Shown here piece by piece: positions 27,519 through 36,022 of a stretch of DNA of 64,000 bases. Numbering within the stretch: the first letter of the stretch is position 1; every line of letters starts with the position of its first letter. Location: the NCBI GenBank assembly GCA_015061945.1, contig SUVP01000003.1, positions 1 to 64,000 on the forward strand, in the 5' to 3' direction. The notes beneath the pieces were generated by a model. It worked only from the letters and a program-made list of their open reading frames with translations, was not told where the DNA came from and did no database searches. Source of the stretch: Opitutales bacterium. GTDB taxonomy: Bacteria; Verrucomicrobiota; Verrucomicrobiia; Opitutales; Intestinicryptomonadaceae. The position numbers and the translations under genes were made by a program.

Positions 27519-30500
27519 TTATATTTCTTTTTCGTTTAACCAACGGAATGATACAATCTTGAAACGTCTTCCGAGTTCCTTATTGATATCGCTCAATTCA
27601 TCTAAGTGTTCGTTGAAGTTTCTTGTATCTTTGATATCTGCTTGGTATCCGATTTCAATTTCACGACCTGATATACGCCATGGTTCTTGGTTTACCGTTG
27701 TTGTATCCATATATTCTGGAGTTCTTTGGATTACCATTTCGCACCACGCTTTACCTTCAACTGTTCCTGTTACTGGATTGCGAACTTCGCCGTATGCACG
27801 AATCTTGAACGTATCTGAACGAACAGTTAAGAACGAACCGAGTCTTGAAAGGATATCTTGTTGCATCAAGTATGCAGGTATACCTGTTGCTTGTGGACCG
27901 ATTGCTCCACGCCAATTTTCCCAAATCTTTCTTGGATCTTTAAATTCAGAAAGGTCGGCATCTTCCTTAATCATTTCAGCGATATTTCTTGTGTTATCTA
28001 CTGAAATAATTGTGTTTTCGTCGTCGTGGAATGCCTTATTGATTGATGTAGAATCGATAGCTGCTTGCAATACACCCTTTTGAACATGACCAATTCGGTG
28101 TGTTATATTGTCGGCATATTCTTTTTCGAGATTTTTTCTATCATCTTTCATTTTTGGCAATTCGATGAGGTCTTCGCCGAGGTAGTTTTCGGTATAGCGT
28201 TGTTCTGCCGACATCACCGACGATACACGGTTGACAAAGTGCGACATCGAGTAGAACGGACCTCTATCCTTGACGTGTTCGACGATTGCCGTTGCCAACT
28301 TTTCGATTTCATCGTTATTAAGACCACGGAAGCCTTGGAATGCGTTATCTTCCATATCGGCAGTCATTGTGTCAGAGAATTCTTCCGACGAATATGGAGC
28401 AGACCAACGGTAGAATGGTGCCATGTTCGTCATCGGCTTTGATCTACCTGTATAGTCTCTTACTTCGATTCCGTAGTATGTTGACAAAATTGCCTTCCAT
28501 GCATCGATGCTTGTTGAATTTACATTGAATGCGCCGTTAATCCACATCTTTGATGCGTTTTGTTCAAACTGATCTTCTGTGTCTGCAGATTTCAATTCTG
28601 TCAAACGGAGTTGTTCTTCCTTGCTTACGCAGTATTGGAGACGTGGGTTTTGTGGATGGGCAATTTCCGTATCCATTGTGTTTTCGGCTTCATCATTACG
28701 ATATGGAAGTGTTGAGAAGTAGTATTCGTCCCACAATGTATCGTTAAGCAACCACGACATATCGTAAAGGACACTTCTATCTTCGTAATAATCTTCGCCA
28801 TTTAAGTTTCTGGTACTGTCGGATTTTCCGTTCCACGAGTAATTGTCAGATCCGTTATTTTCGTTGTGCATCAAGCCACCGCCGTCAATCCATGTAACAT
28901 GGTATGGTCTTTCAGGCGATACACGCGAAGGGCACAACGAGTTGCCGATTGCTATCGATGGATGTTGCAATTCGTTAGCTTGAACTGAAATCGACTTTTC
29001 GTTTATCTTTTCGCCTTGTGGATTTGTGTAGTACCATACTGGACCTGCATATTTCCCGACGCCAAATGTCAAATTAGCACTTGCGAGGTTTGCAGGGTTA
29101 GAGACAACTTCTGTCTTTCTCAAGATGTGGAAGAGTGGGGCTCTATCTGTACCTACAACTTCTTTCAAGCCAACTCTGACGTGTCCGTTAACTTCGTGAA
29201 CTGTGTAGCCAACGTCCGACAAACCTTCAGTGTCGCCACTATCCTTTTCGCCGTATGCTTGGTTGATTGATTGTGTAAACTTACATACTTTAGAGATAGT
29301 GTTGTATTTCTTAATATCGCTAAATTTCTTCGCATTGATACCAGAGCCGTCAGGATAATATCCCGATGCTTGAAGGTTCATATTTACATATACACGAGCG
29401 TTAAAGAATGGTTCGTGCCCGAATTCATTTTCAGACGCATACGGCAACGAGAACACAATACCATACGGAACTGTTCCCTTTGTATTGTTGATACAAGAGT
29501 GCAACGCATCTTCGTATTTGTAGTTATTTGCGTTGATATTAAGGTTTCTATGCTTTTGAATCGCTTTTGGTGTTAAGTCTGCCAAGCCCTCCATTGTTTT
29601 TGTTTGGTTAGGGTCTGCCAAATTTTTACTACTCGACTTTGATTCAGAGTGAATTGTTGTTGTTATCGGATAATAGTTGGCAAGGTAGCTTGGGTTAGTA
29701 AGCTGTGCCTTATCAAAACTTCTCCAATAATTTGCCGAGTGGCGACGTGGATTAAGTGTAAGCCAATTCAGATAGAATCTTGCTCTACCTATTGGTTGTA
29801 ATGATATACCACTGTTGTCGCCTGTATCGTATTTTGATTCATCAAAAGCTGTGTCTACAAGTTTGACATCTGCTACGCCATTAAATGAACCGAGATAGTA
29901 GTCAACCGAGTTGCTTGTGTTTGCACTACCTTCTCTGTTATATCGGACATCTCTTGCTCCGAATGCTGCCAAGCTCAAAAGTCTTGTTCCCGAGTTTGTG
30001 TATGCCCAACCAGGACAGTGGAAGTTATATCTTACCTTATAGTTGTTATAACCTGCAGCCGATTTAGTCGTATCTGGCGATTGTGATGGGTCAGGGAAGC
30101 TATGTTTTTTGAAGCTGAAGAAACGTGAACCAATCATACTTACGAGTGTTGGTCCTTTAACGTGTGTATCGCCAGCACCCCATTCTGAACCGACTTTATT
30201 TGAATTTGAGTATCTGCTAAATCTGAAACCTTCGCGTTTCCAAATCCAAATATCGAGGTGCAACATTGGGTATGAAAGTTCGTGGCGGTGGATAGGATTA
30301 CTCAACTGTGCGTGGTCGTCCCAAACTCTTGGCGTATTTGATGTATCGCCAGGCATTGAGTAGTCGGGATTATAACCACCTATACCGTATCCCAATGGAG
30401 TTGTGTTAAACATTGCACCCAACACACGTTTTCCCAAATAGCTATTAGCATTACCTTCATCGCTGGGATAGGTTGCTTGTATATCTTGCATATCGATATA

Positions 30501-33383
30501 AAGCTGATTGATTGATGGGTTCATTCTTTCCCCGTTGAAAGCTCTGCATTGTGCTCGAGAAATTTCGTTGAGGTCGAACATTACATATTTGTTATCCATA
30601 CGCCAGTCTTGGAGACCGTTGCCACCGCCACCAGCTGTTTTGAATTTTGCAGAGTGTTCTGATTCTGGGTGTGGAATATCTACATAGAAGCAACCGCCGA
30701 GTTTTCCGCCGTCATCGAGACCATGCAACATTGCATCTTTATCTTCATAGAGCGATGTTGTATTTGTTTTTTCGATAACGCCATTAGGTCCATCTTCGTT
30801 GTTTTGTGAGCCTCTTGTTGGGTCGCCAACGTAGCTGATGATTTTTCTCATCGAGAAAATTTTTGCTTTACCAGGTTCAATACCCTTTGAGTCGTACGCC
30901 ATAAAGAACAAGTTAGCGTCGTCGTGCGAGTCTGTTTGGCTTGCTGTGTGTGGATTACGTGAGTCAATCGAACGCTGTGCCGTAAAGAGCATATAGTCGT
31001 CAGATCCTGTCGACTTGTTGATATTCGACCCGTGATAGCCGTGTGTAACAGCGTACAAAATGTTATTTAAGAACAATGGGATTTTCGCAACACGTGCAGC
31101 GTAGCGTTGAGTGTTGCCAGCTTGTGTTGCCGCTTCTGATTGCGACGGATAGATGTTGCCGTTGTCGACAATTCCACGCCAGTGTCTGTACCATTGTGAT
31201 TTTGGGTATGTGAGTGGAATGTTGTCTTTTGCCCATGCTTGTTGGATAATTGGGTTTGCACGGCTGATTTTTGTTCCGTAGCCGAGCGGATATGCTGTTA
31301 CATAATTACTGTTTGTCTTACTTCTGTCGGTCTTATTTCCGATATAATAACCTCTATGGAAGCGTGTATATTTAGACAACCACCAACCTGTTTGCTTTAC
31401 GCTTTCCCTATCAAAGAATCTTTGGTTTGCTTGGTTTTCTTTTTTCGACCAGAAGTTTGCACCCAAACGGAATGGTACATAGAATTGTTGCAGATAGTTT
31501 GAATCTGGAATTTCTCTTGTAAGTTCAGGTGCTAATGATGGGATTGCTTCTGTACGCAAGTCTCGTAAGCATTGGAAATATCCGTCGCCAGTTTCGTATC
31601 CGATTGCGAATCTGAATGCACCGACTGGACTCTTAAATTGACCCCATACACGAATTGCATAATATGTTTCGCCTTTAATTTTTGTATCGAATGGATTGTA
31701 GAGAATCAACAACGGCATAATGTGCAATCGCAAGCCGTATTTACTTCCGCCGTAGTTGACAAATGTTGGGACATAGAACACTTGGAAACGCTTTACAACA
31801 GGCTTGAGACCAAAACGGTCGTCTGTTTGTACACGTTCGTTAAGAGTTGCCCTTTCTGCCAAATCTTCAGCACGCAAATTGTAGTATGAACGCAACTGAT
31901 CCCACAATGGACCACCACTATCTTTTGCGATAAATTCATCATCGAACATTTCCATTAGGCGTTTGATTGCACTCTTGCCGTCTGGGTCTGATATGAATTC
32001 GTTGCCGTACATTTGAGGACCAAACATATGACCTTTACCTTTGAGAATACGTTGTGTTTGTCCTGCCTTTTGTGGATCAAAATTGTATTGGTGCAATTTG
32101 TCGTGTTGCAATGGGTATGCTGTTGTTTTGTAATCGTAGCCAGCAACGCCATAAGGTCTTTCAAAATATTCTGGTTTGTTGTTATTGTCTTTATCGCCGA
32201 CAATTTCAGTTTCGTTGCCGAAGTCTTTTCTTGTCAAACCGAGTGAAAGGTCTTTCTTTAAGCCACCGTCGCGAACGTTAACGAGCAATCCCTTGGTATC
32301 GAACGATGCACTGTGGAAGAACATCTTTGATAATTGTTGTGTTTCAGGGATAGAACCCGAACGGAAAATATCAAGTTGTGATACGTCGCTAAGGTTTCTG
32401 ATTCTTGAAATCGACGAAGTATCGTCGCCATCATTGAAGTCAAAATCGAATGCGTTTGGACCTGCACGACCGCTTCCACCAGGGATTGTTACCCCGTGAA
32501 TACCCGAGTAGAATGGCAAACTTTGTGCGCGATAATCAATTCTTTCAGCGTGTTGGATTGCCTCTTTGCTTGCGACTGCATTCAATGATGCTTTTTGGTT
32601 TTCGTCTGCAACCCACCATGCAATGCGAGTTTCTTTACCGTCGGTAATTGTATCGCCAGTAACTGGATTTGGATCTACATCGAGTTTTACCAAAGGTGCG
32701 AGAACGTCTTGTTGTGGGGCTCTTGCTCCTTGCGAGTCGCTCGCAGAACCGCCTGATACGAGTCTTGCGTATGTGCCGTCTTCGAGTTGTGATGTTGGAA
32801 GATATTTTGCTGGAACGTCGCTCCCGAGTTTTGTCGAGCGAACGATATTACCAGATACGAGCCATGTAACAGCTTTTTCAACTGTGTTTGTTACATATTC
32901 AGAGCGTGCTTGTTCTCTGAGTTGCAATTTTGGATGGTATCCACGACGTGCGTCCCACACGCCGACCCAATAACGATTTTGTGATATTGCGTTGTCGTCG
33001 ATTCTTTCGGCTTCGTCGCGTTCGATATCCATCGGCGATGCCCACCACTCATACTTTTTATCTTTTTCGAGTGCTGTGATTGATTCAGATATGATAGGGT
33101 CAAACATCGTGGCATTTGCAGTGATGCGTGTGTCTGGACCTAATGCCGACTGCACACGACTCATCGCTTGGTATGCCGCAAACTTCGCCGCCTGTTTAGC
33201 TTTGAAGTCTATCATCGCTTGGCGACTCAGACGCATTTGCATCTGCACCATTGTCGCAAGCGTGACGATTAACAGTACCATAAAGCCCATCAAAGCGAGC
33301 GACAATACGAGTGCGAACGCCTTTTTATTTGACGGCTTTTGTTTCTTTGAAAGGGAAGGGGTATTTATGAAGTTCATATTCAT
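27519..33383 (-). CDS. giant prepilin-like protein, Verru_Chthon cassette A-like
   Basis: A 1954-residue protein. ATG at 33383 (MNMNFINTP) is chosen because it follows AGAGAA, while the longer open frame upstream runs into the terminator of the preceding operon. A basic leader (SKKQKPSNKK) precedes one hydrophobic helix AFALVLSLALMGFMVLLIV at residues 22-40 and an amphipathic helix with RLSRQAMIDFKAKQAAKFAA, the type IV pilin/GspK-like start. The rest is an extracytoplasmic mosaic rich in Asn, Asp, Tyr and Gly. The layout resembles the TIGR02600 Verru_Chthon cassette protein A, but B, C and D partners are not in the window, so the family call is tentative. Function unknown; perhaps surface or secretion-linked. 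Confidence 0.6.
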   Translation of the reverse strand: MNMNFINTPSLSKKQKPSNKKAFALVLSLALMGFMVLLIVTLATMVQMQMRLSRQAMIDFKAKQAAKFAAYQAMSRVQSALGPDTRITANATMFDPIISESITALEKDKKYEWWASPMDIERDEAERIDDNAISQNRYWVGVWDARRGYHPKLQLREQARSEYVTNTVEKAVTWLVSGNIVRSTKLGSDVPAKYLPTSQLEDGTYARLVSGGSASDSQGARAPQQDVLAPLVKLDVDPNPVTGDTITDGKETRIAWWVADENQKASLNAVASKEAIQHAERIDYRAQSLPFYSGIHGVTIPGGSGRAGPNAFDFDFNDGDDTSSISRIRNLSDVSQLDIFRSGSIPETQQLSKMFFHSASFDTKGLLVNVRDGGLKKDLSLGLTRKDFGNETEIVGDKDNNNKPEYFERPYGVAGYDYKTTAYPLQHDKLHQYNFDPQKAGQTQRILKGKGHMFGPQMYGNEFISDPDGKSAIKRLMEMFDDEFIAKDSGGPLWDQLRSYYNLRAEDLAERATLNERVQTDDRFGLKPVVKRFQVFYVPTFVNYGGSKYGLRLHIMPLLILYNPFDTKIKGETYYAIRVWGQFKSPVGAFRFAIGYETGDGYFQCLRDLRTEAIPSLAPELTREIPDSNYLQQFYVPFRLGANFWSKKENQANQRFFDRESVKQTGWWLSKYTRFHRGYYIGNKTDRSKTNSNYVTAYPLGYGTKISRANPIIQQAWAKDNIPLTYPKSQWYRHWRGIVDNGNIYPSQSEAATQAGNTQRYAARVAKIPLFLNNILYAVTHGYHGSNINKSTGSDDYMLFTAQRSIDSRNPHTASQTDSHDDANLFFMAYDSKGIEPGKAKIFSMRKIISYVGDPTRGSQNNEDGPNGVIEKTNTTSLYEDKDAMLHGLDDGGKLGGCFYVDIPHPESEHSAKFKTAGGGGNGLQDWRMDNKYVMFDLNEISRAQCRAFNGERMNPSINQLYIDMQDIQATYPSDEGNANSYLGKRVLGAMFNTTPLGYGIGGYNPDYSMPGDTSNTPRVWDDHAQLSNPIHRHELSYPMLHLDIWIWKREGFRFSRYSNSNKVGSEWGAGDTHVKGPTLVSMIGSRFFSFKKHSFPDPSQSPDTTKSAAGYNNYKVRYNFHCPGWAYTNSGTRLLSLAAFGARDVRYNREGSANTSNSVDYYLGSFNGVADVKLVDTAFDESKYDTGDNSGISLQPIGRARFYLNWLTLNPRRHSANYWRSFDKAQLTNPSYLANYYPITTTIHSESKSSSKNLADPNQTKTMEGLADLTPKAIQKHRNLNINANNYKYEDALHSCINNTKGTVPYGIVFSLPYASENEFGHEPFFNARVYVNMNLQASGYYPDGSGINAKKFSDIKKYNTISKVCKFTQSINQAYGEKDSGDTEGLSDVGYTVHEVNGHVRVGLKEVVGTDRAPLFHILRKTEVVSNPANLASANLTFGVGKYAGPVWYYTNPQGEKINEKSISVQANELQHPSIAIGNSLCPSRVSPERPYHVTWIDGGGLMHNENNGSDNYSWNGKSDSTRNLNGEDYYEDRSVLYDMSWLLNDTLWDEYYFSTLPYRNDEAENTMDTEIAHPQNPRLQYCVSKEEQLRLTELKSADTEDQFEQNASKMWINGAFNVNSTSIDAWKAILSTYYGIEVRDYTGRSKPMTNMAPFYRWSAPYSSEEFSDTMTADMEDNAFQGFRGLNNDEIEKLATAIVEHVKDRGPFYSMSHFVNRVSSVMSAEQRYTENYLGEDLIELPKMKDDRKNLEKEYADNITHRIGHVQKGVLQAAIDSTSINKAFHDDENTIISVDNTRNIAEMIKEDADLSEFKDPRKIWENWRGAIGPQATGIPAYLMQQDILSRLGSFLTVRSDTFKIRAYGEVRNPVTGTVEGKAWCEMVIQRTPEYMDTTTVNQEPWRISGREIEIGYQADIKDTRNFNEHLDELSDINKELGRRFKIVSFRWLNEKEI

Positions 33384-33496
33384 TTTCTCTAATATAAAAA
33401 AGCTATATACACTGCGACCACTAATCAAGCAAAATCTTCTCTTATTTCTCATTGTTTTTGACATTCTTTTTGGCTTTTTGTTCGACACGCATTTAC

Positions 33497-33541
33497 AAAA
33501 AAAACGGATTTCCTTGTGTCTTCGGGAAATCCGTTTTTTTA
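33497..33541 (-). terminator. strong terminator after the sigma/anti-sigma operon
   Basis: A 10-bp perfect stem ACGGATTTCC/GGAAATCCGT is flanked by A and T runs on both sides. It separates the sigma operon from the giant prepilin-like gene, so the latter needs a promoter between 33383 and 33497. Confidence 0.9.
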
Positions 33542-33561
33542 TAATTGCAACATTTATGTGA

Positions 33562-34011
33562 TTATCGCTTCTTTATGAAATCGAGCATTTCTTCTTGCAT
33601 AACGAGCAGTGTGATATTTTGTATGTCGTCGTCGATTTTTGTCATTTCTGCGAAATCGTCTTCGGTAAGGACTCCTTGAGGCAATGATGCGTTTGCACTC
33701 GCCAGTATTACCGATAATATCACTCCGACCGCAACTGCCGATGCTGTCGAGTACGAAACGAATTTTTCGAGAAAGCGTCGGTTTACATATTTGATTTTTT
33801 CAAGGGTAGATTCTGTTATGCTTGGGAAATCTACTTGTTTTGCCAAGAGAGTGTCGACTTTCTCATCTAATCGAGATTCCATTTTGTCGATTTTTGCGAC
33901 TTCGTTCATAACGGAATCGGTAAATTTTTCGGACGTTTTGAAGGCATCGGCACTGAGAAGTGTCGAGAGCAATGCGTCTATTTCTTTTTCGTTTGAATCT
34001 GATATTTTCAT
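33562..34011 (-). CDS. probable membrane anti-sigma factor
   Basis: A 149-residue single-pass membrane protein. ATG at 34011 overlaps the sigma stop as ATGA, which couples their translation; a longer open frame upstream lies inside the sigma gene. Residues 1-80 are charged and helical, residues 84-107 form one membrane segment (SYSTASAVAVGVILSVILAS), and a short acidic tail follows. No zinc-binding HxxxCxxC motif is visible, so it is not a classic ZAS anti-sigma; the role is inferred from position and topology. Confidence 0.6.
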   Translation of the reverse strand: MKISDSNEKEIDALLSTLLSADAFKTSEKFTDSVMNEVAKIDKMESRLDEKVDTLLAKQVDFPSITESTLEKIKYVNRRFLEKFVSYSTASAVAVGVILSVILASANASLPQGVLTEDDFAEMTKIDDDIQNITLLVMQEEMLDFIKKR

Positions 34012-34646
34012 CTTGATGCTTGGCTGTTTGGGGTGTTCGCTTTTTTGAGTGCATCTCGCAACGATATTCTTGCACGATGTATCCACGTTTTTACCGATTG
34101 CAAGTTTGCTTGCATTATATCGGCTATTTCTTCGTACGAAAGTTCCTGTTGCTTTAACAACAAGATTGCTGTTCGCTGATTTTCTGGGAGGGTTTCTACG
34201 GTTTTGTAAAAAATTTCTTCGAGTTCTTTGAGGTCTGAATGTGTGTCAGAATCGTCGCTATACTCCATTTCAAAAGGGTCGGACACGTCTGCGGGTCGGC
34301 GTACATTCTTGCGATGTTCACTTATCAATACATTGCGAGCTATACTAAATAAGTATGTTGAAAATTTAGCTTTGGGCTTGTCGGAATCTGTCCCAAGAAT
34401 GTAATTTGCGTATGTCTGACGTGCTTTGTACAGGTTTACAAAAGTCAACTGTGCCATATCTTGCGAGGAGTATACGTCGTTGCACGAACGGAAAAAATAA
34501 TTCATCAAAGGCTTTTGCCATTTCTCGACTATCATCCTGAATGCGTGCTGTGATCCTTCGGCAACTTGGCACATTAATGCACAATCACTATCTATGTCTA
34601 ACGTGATGTTTTCGCATAGTTGCTCGCTATTTTCTATTTTTTTCAT
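34008..34646 (-). CDS. ECF-type RNA polymerase sigma factor
   Basis: A 212-residue sigma-70 family protein with only regions 2 and 4. Region 2 is seen from AFRMIVEKWQKPLMNYFF through DMAQLTFVNLYKAR to FSTYLFSIARNVLISEHRK; region 4 from LPENQRTAILLLKQQELSYE to the recognition helix with ANLQSVKTWIHRAR. It is the first gene of a two-gene operon with the putative anti-sigma, so the pair probably answers an envelope signal. The regulon is not identifiable; the downstream prepilin-like gene is a candidate. Confidence 0.92.
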   Translation of the reverse strand: MKKIENSEQLCENITLDIDSDCALMCQVAEGSQHAFRMIVEKWQKPLMNYFFRSCNDVYSSQDMAQLTFVNLYKARQTYANYILGTDSDKPKAKFSTYLFSIARNVLISEHRKNVRRPADVSDPFEMEYSDDSDTHSDLKELEEIFYKTVETLPENQRTAILLLKQQELSYEEIADIMQANLQSVKTWIHRARISLRDALKKANTPNSQASR

Positions 34647-34807
34647 CGCTAAATTTCTCTATTTACACTTTAAAAACGTTCCATTTATAAAAAAGTTGCA
34701 AGTTTTTTTTAAAAAATTGAAAAAAAAGCTGGAACGATACAAAAAAATTGTTAACTTACTTTCTTTTAATTTTCAAAAATAAAGTATTAATTCGGAAAGA
34801 GACAACT

Positions 34808-34966
34808 ATGAGCGGACTCGTACAATGGTCATCAAAAGCTAAACATAAGGCAGGTAAAAAAGCTGCTGGTGCTAAGCCAAACGCACGCAGACAAAGACTT
34901 TTGGCTGCACGCAAACGCAAGCTTCGTGCAAGTGCAGAAAAAGCTGCTAAAAAGGCTTCAAAATAA
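34808..34966 (+). CDS. 52-residue Lys/Ala/Arg-rich basic protein
   Basis: ATG at 34808 follows GGAAAGAG at good spacing. The product begins MSGLVQWSSKAKHKAGKKAA and ends in alternating Lys/Ala (EKAAKKASK), with over a third Lys and Arg. It has no hydrophobic core, so it must bind nucleic acid or a ribosome-like partner. It lies 114 bases before rpmB on the same strand. It could be a histone H1-like nucleoid peptide or a lineage-specific ribosomal protein; no family was recognised. Confidence 0.7.
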   Translation: MSGLVQWSSKAKHKAGKKAAGAKPNARRQRLLAARKRKLRASAEKAAKKASK

Positions 34967-35014
34967 TTAAGGTCGTAGATTTTTTGATAAATCGCATTTG
35001 TGTGAAAAAAATGC

Positions 35015-35042
35015 TTGCAATATGCGAATCACAAAGTAATCT
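35015..35042 (+). promoter_or_regulatory. sigma-70-like promoter of rpmB
   Basis: TTGCAA (35015-35020) and TAATCT (35037-35042) are separated by 16 bases and lie about 40 bases before the rpmB start. Confidence 0.5.
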
Positions 35043-35080
35043 GCGAGTTTTAACAATTTAAGAATTGGAAGATTTTTATC

Positions 35081-35311
35081 ATGGCAAGAGTATGTTCAAT
35101 CACAGGTAAACGCCCAGTTAAGGGTCGTAAAATTATCCACAAAGGTCAAAGCAAGAAAAGTGGCGGTATCGGTTTGCAACTCGTTAAGCAAACAAAACGC
35201 ACTTTCAAGCCTAATGTACAACGCGTTCGCGTTCGCACTGCAAGCGGTGCTGTAAAACGTCAGTGGGTAAGCGTTAAGGCTATCAAGGCTGGCTTGGTTG
35301 AAAAGGCTTAA
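35081..35311 (+). CDS. rpmB: 50S ribosomal protein L28
   Basis: A 76-residue ribosomal protein of normal length. The start MARVCSITGKRPVKGRKI and the TKRTFKPNVQRVRV stretch are characteristic of bL28. It is encoded alone with its own promoter and terminator; L33, its usual partner, is not next to it. Confidence 0.96.
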   Translation: MARVCSITGKRPVKGRKIIHKGQSKKSGGIGLQLVKQTKRTFKPNVQRVRVRTASGAVKRQWVSVKAIKAGLVEKA

Positions 35312-35341
35312 TTACGCCTTTATATCATCAATATCTTTCGA

Positions 35342-35376
35342 CGCGACTTCCTGTTCATCAGGAATGTCGCGTTTTG
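35342..35376 (+). terminator. terminator after rpmB
   Basis: A long stem CGCGAC-TTCCTG/CAGGAA-GTCGCG with one bulge and a TTCAT loop, followed by TTTTG, 30 bases after the rpmB stop. Confidence 0.7.
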
Positions 35377-35437
35377 TGTTCATATAATTAAACGTCGCTT
35401 TTTAGCGAGAATTTTTAACCCCAATTTTGCTTCTTAA

Positions 35438-35947
35438 ATGGAAATTTTTGTTGGCAACCTACCTTTCGATATTACCGAGCAACAAATTAAAGATAAATTT
35501 GCCGAGTGTGGCGAAGTATCTAACGTGCGTATGCTAACCGATAAAATAACTGGCAGATTCAGAGGTATCGCATTTGTATCGTTTGTAAATGATGATGACG
35601 CACGCAACGCTCTTGATAATCTTAATGGCGTAGACTTGGGCGGACGCCCGATGCGTATCGAAAAAGATAAGGGTATTGACCACCGCTTTAATGGTTTTGG
35701 CGGAAGTTTTGCTCCTAAAAAAAGGGGCTTTAATCCACGCTCGCAAAAGCGTAATTTTTCGAGAGAAGATGGACAATCTGAAAATTCAGATAAGCCGTTT
35801 AAAAAATCATTTAAAGGTTTTAAGCGTTCACAAGGGGCATCGAAGTACGCTGGTAAAAAAGGTAAAGACTTTCGCTTTAAAAGGGAAGGTGATTTTAGAA
35901 AAGCTCCGAAACGAGAGGAACGTCCACGTTCGAGAATTTTCGAGTAA
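35438..35947 (+). CDS. RRM-domain RNA-binding protein
   Basis: A 169-residue protein. Residues 1-78 are one RNA recognition motif with RNP2 IFVGNLPF (3-10) and RNP1 GRFRGIAFVSF (about 39-49). The remaining 90 residues are a disordered, basic tail rich in Phe, Lys, Arg and Gly (KKSFKGFKRSQG). Single-RRM proteins of this type in bacteria bind mRNA and often rise in the cold. It is a single gene closed by a terminator. Specific RNA targets are unknown. Confidence 0.9.
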   Translation: MEIFVGNLPFDITEQQIKDKFAECGEVSNVRMLTDKITGRFRGIAFVSFVNDDDARNALDNLNGVDLGGRPMRIEKDKGIDHRFNGFGGSFAPKKRGFNPRSQKRNFSREDGQSENSDKPFKKSFKGFKRSQGASKYAGKKGKDFRFKREGDFRKAPKREERPRSRIFE

Positions 35948-35962
35948 TCGGAATTTGAACAC

Positions 35963-36002
35963 AAAAAAACGGCGAAAAGTTTTACACTTCTCGCCCTTTT
36001 TT
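35963..36002. terminator. bidirectional terminator between RRM and PEP-CTERM genes
   Basis: A stem GGCGAAAAG/CTTCTCGCC with one mismatch has an A run on the left and a T run on the right, and serves the two convergent genes. Confidence 0.8.
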
Positions 36003-36022
36003 TGTGTGTTATGAAAAGAAAA

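Noticed and set aside
32992-33561. Long plus-strand frame opposite the start of the giant gene
   Set aside because: It is antisense to the prepilin-like coding region and its terminator, and gives no recognisable protein.
34670-34740. Inverted repeat CGTTCCA/TGGAACG before the 52-residue gene
   Set aside because: Only 7 bases per arm with about 45 AT-rich bases between; too weak to call a site.
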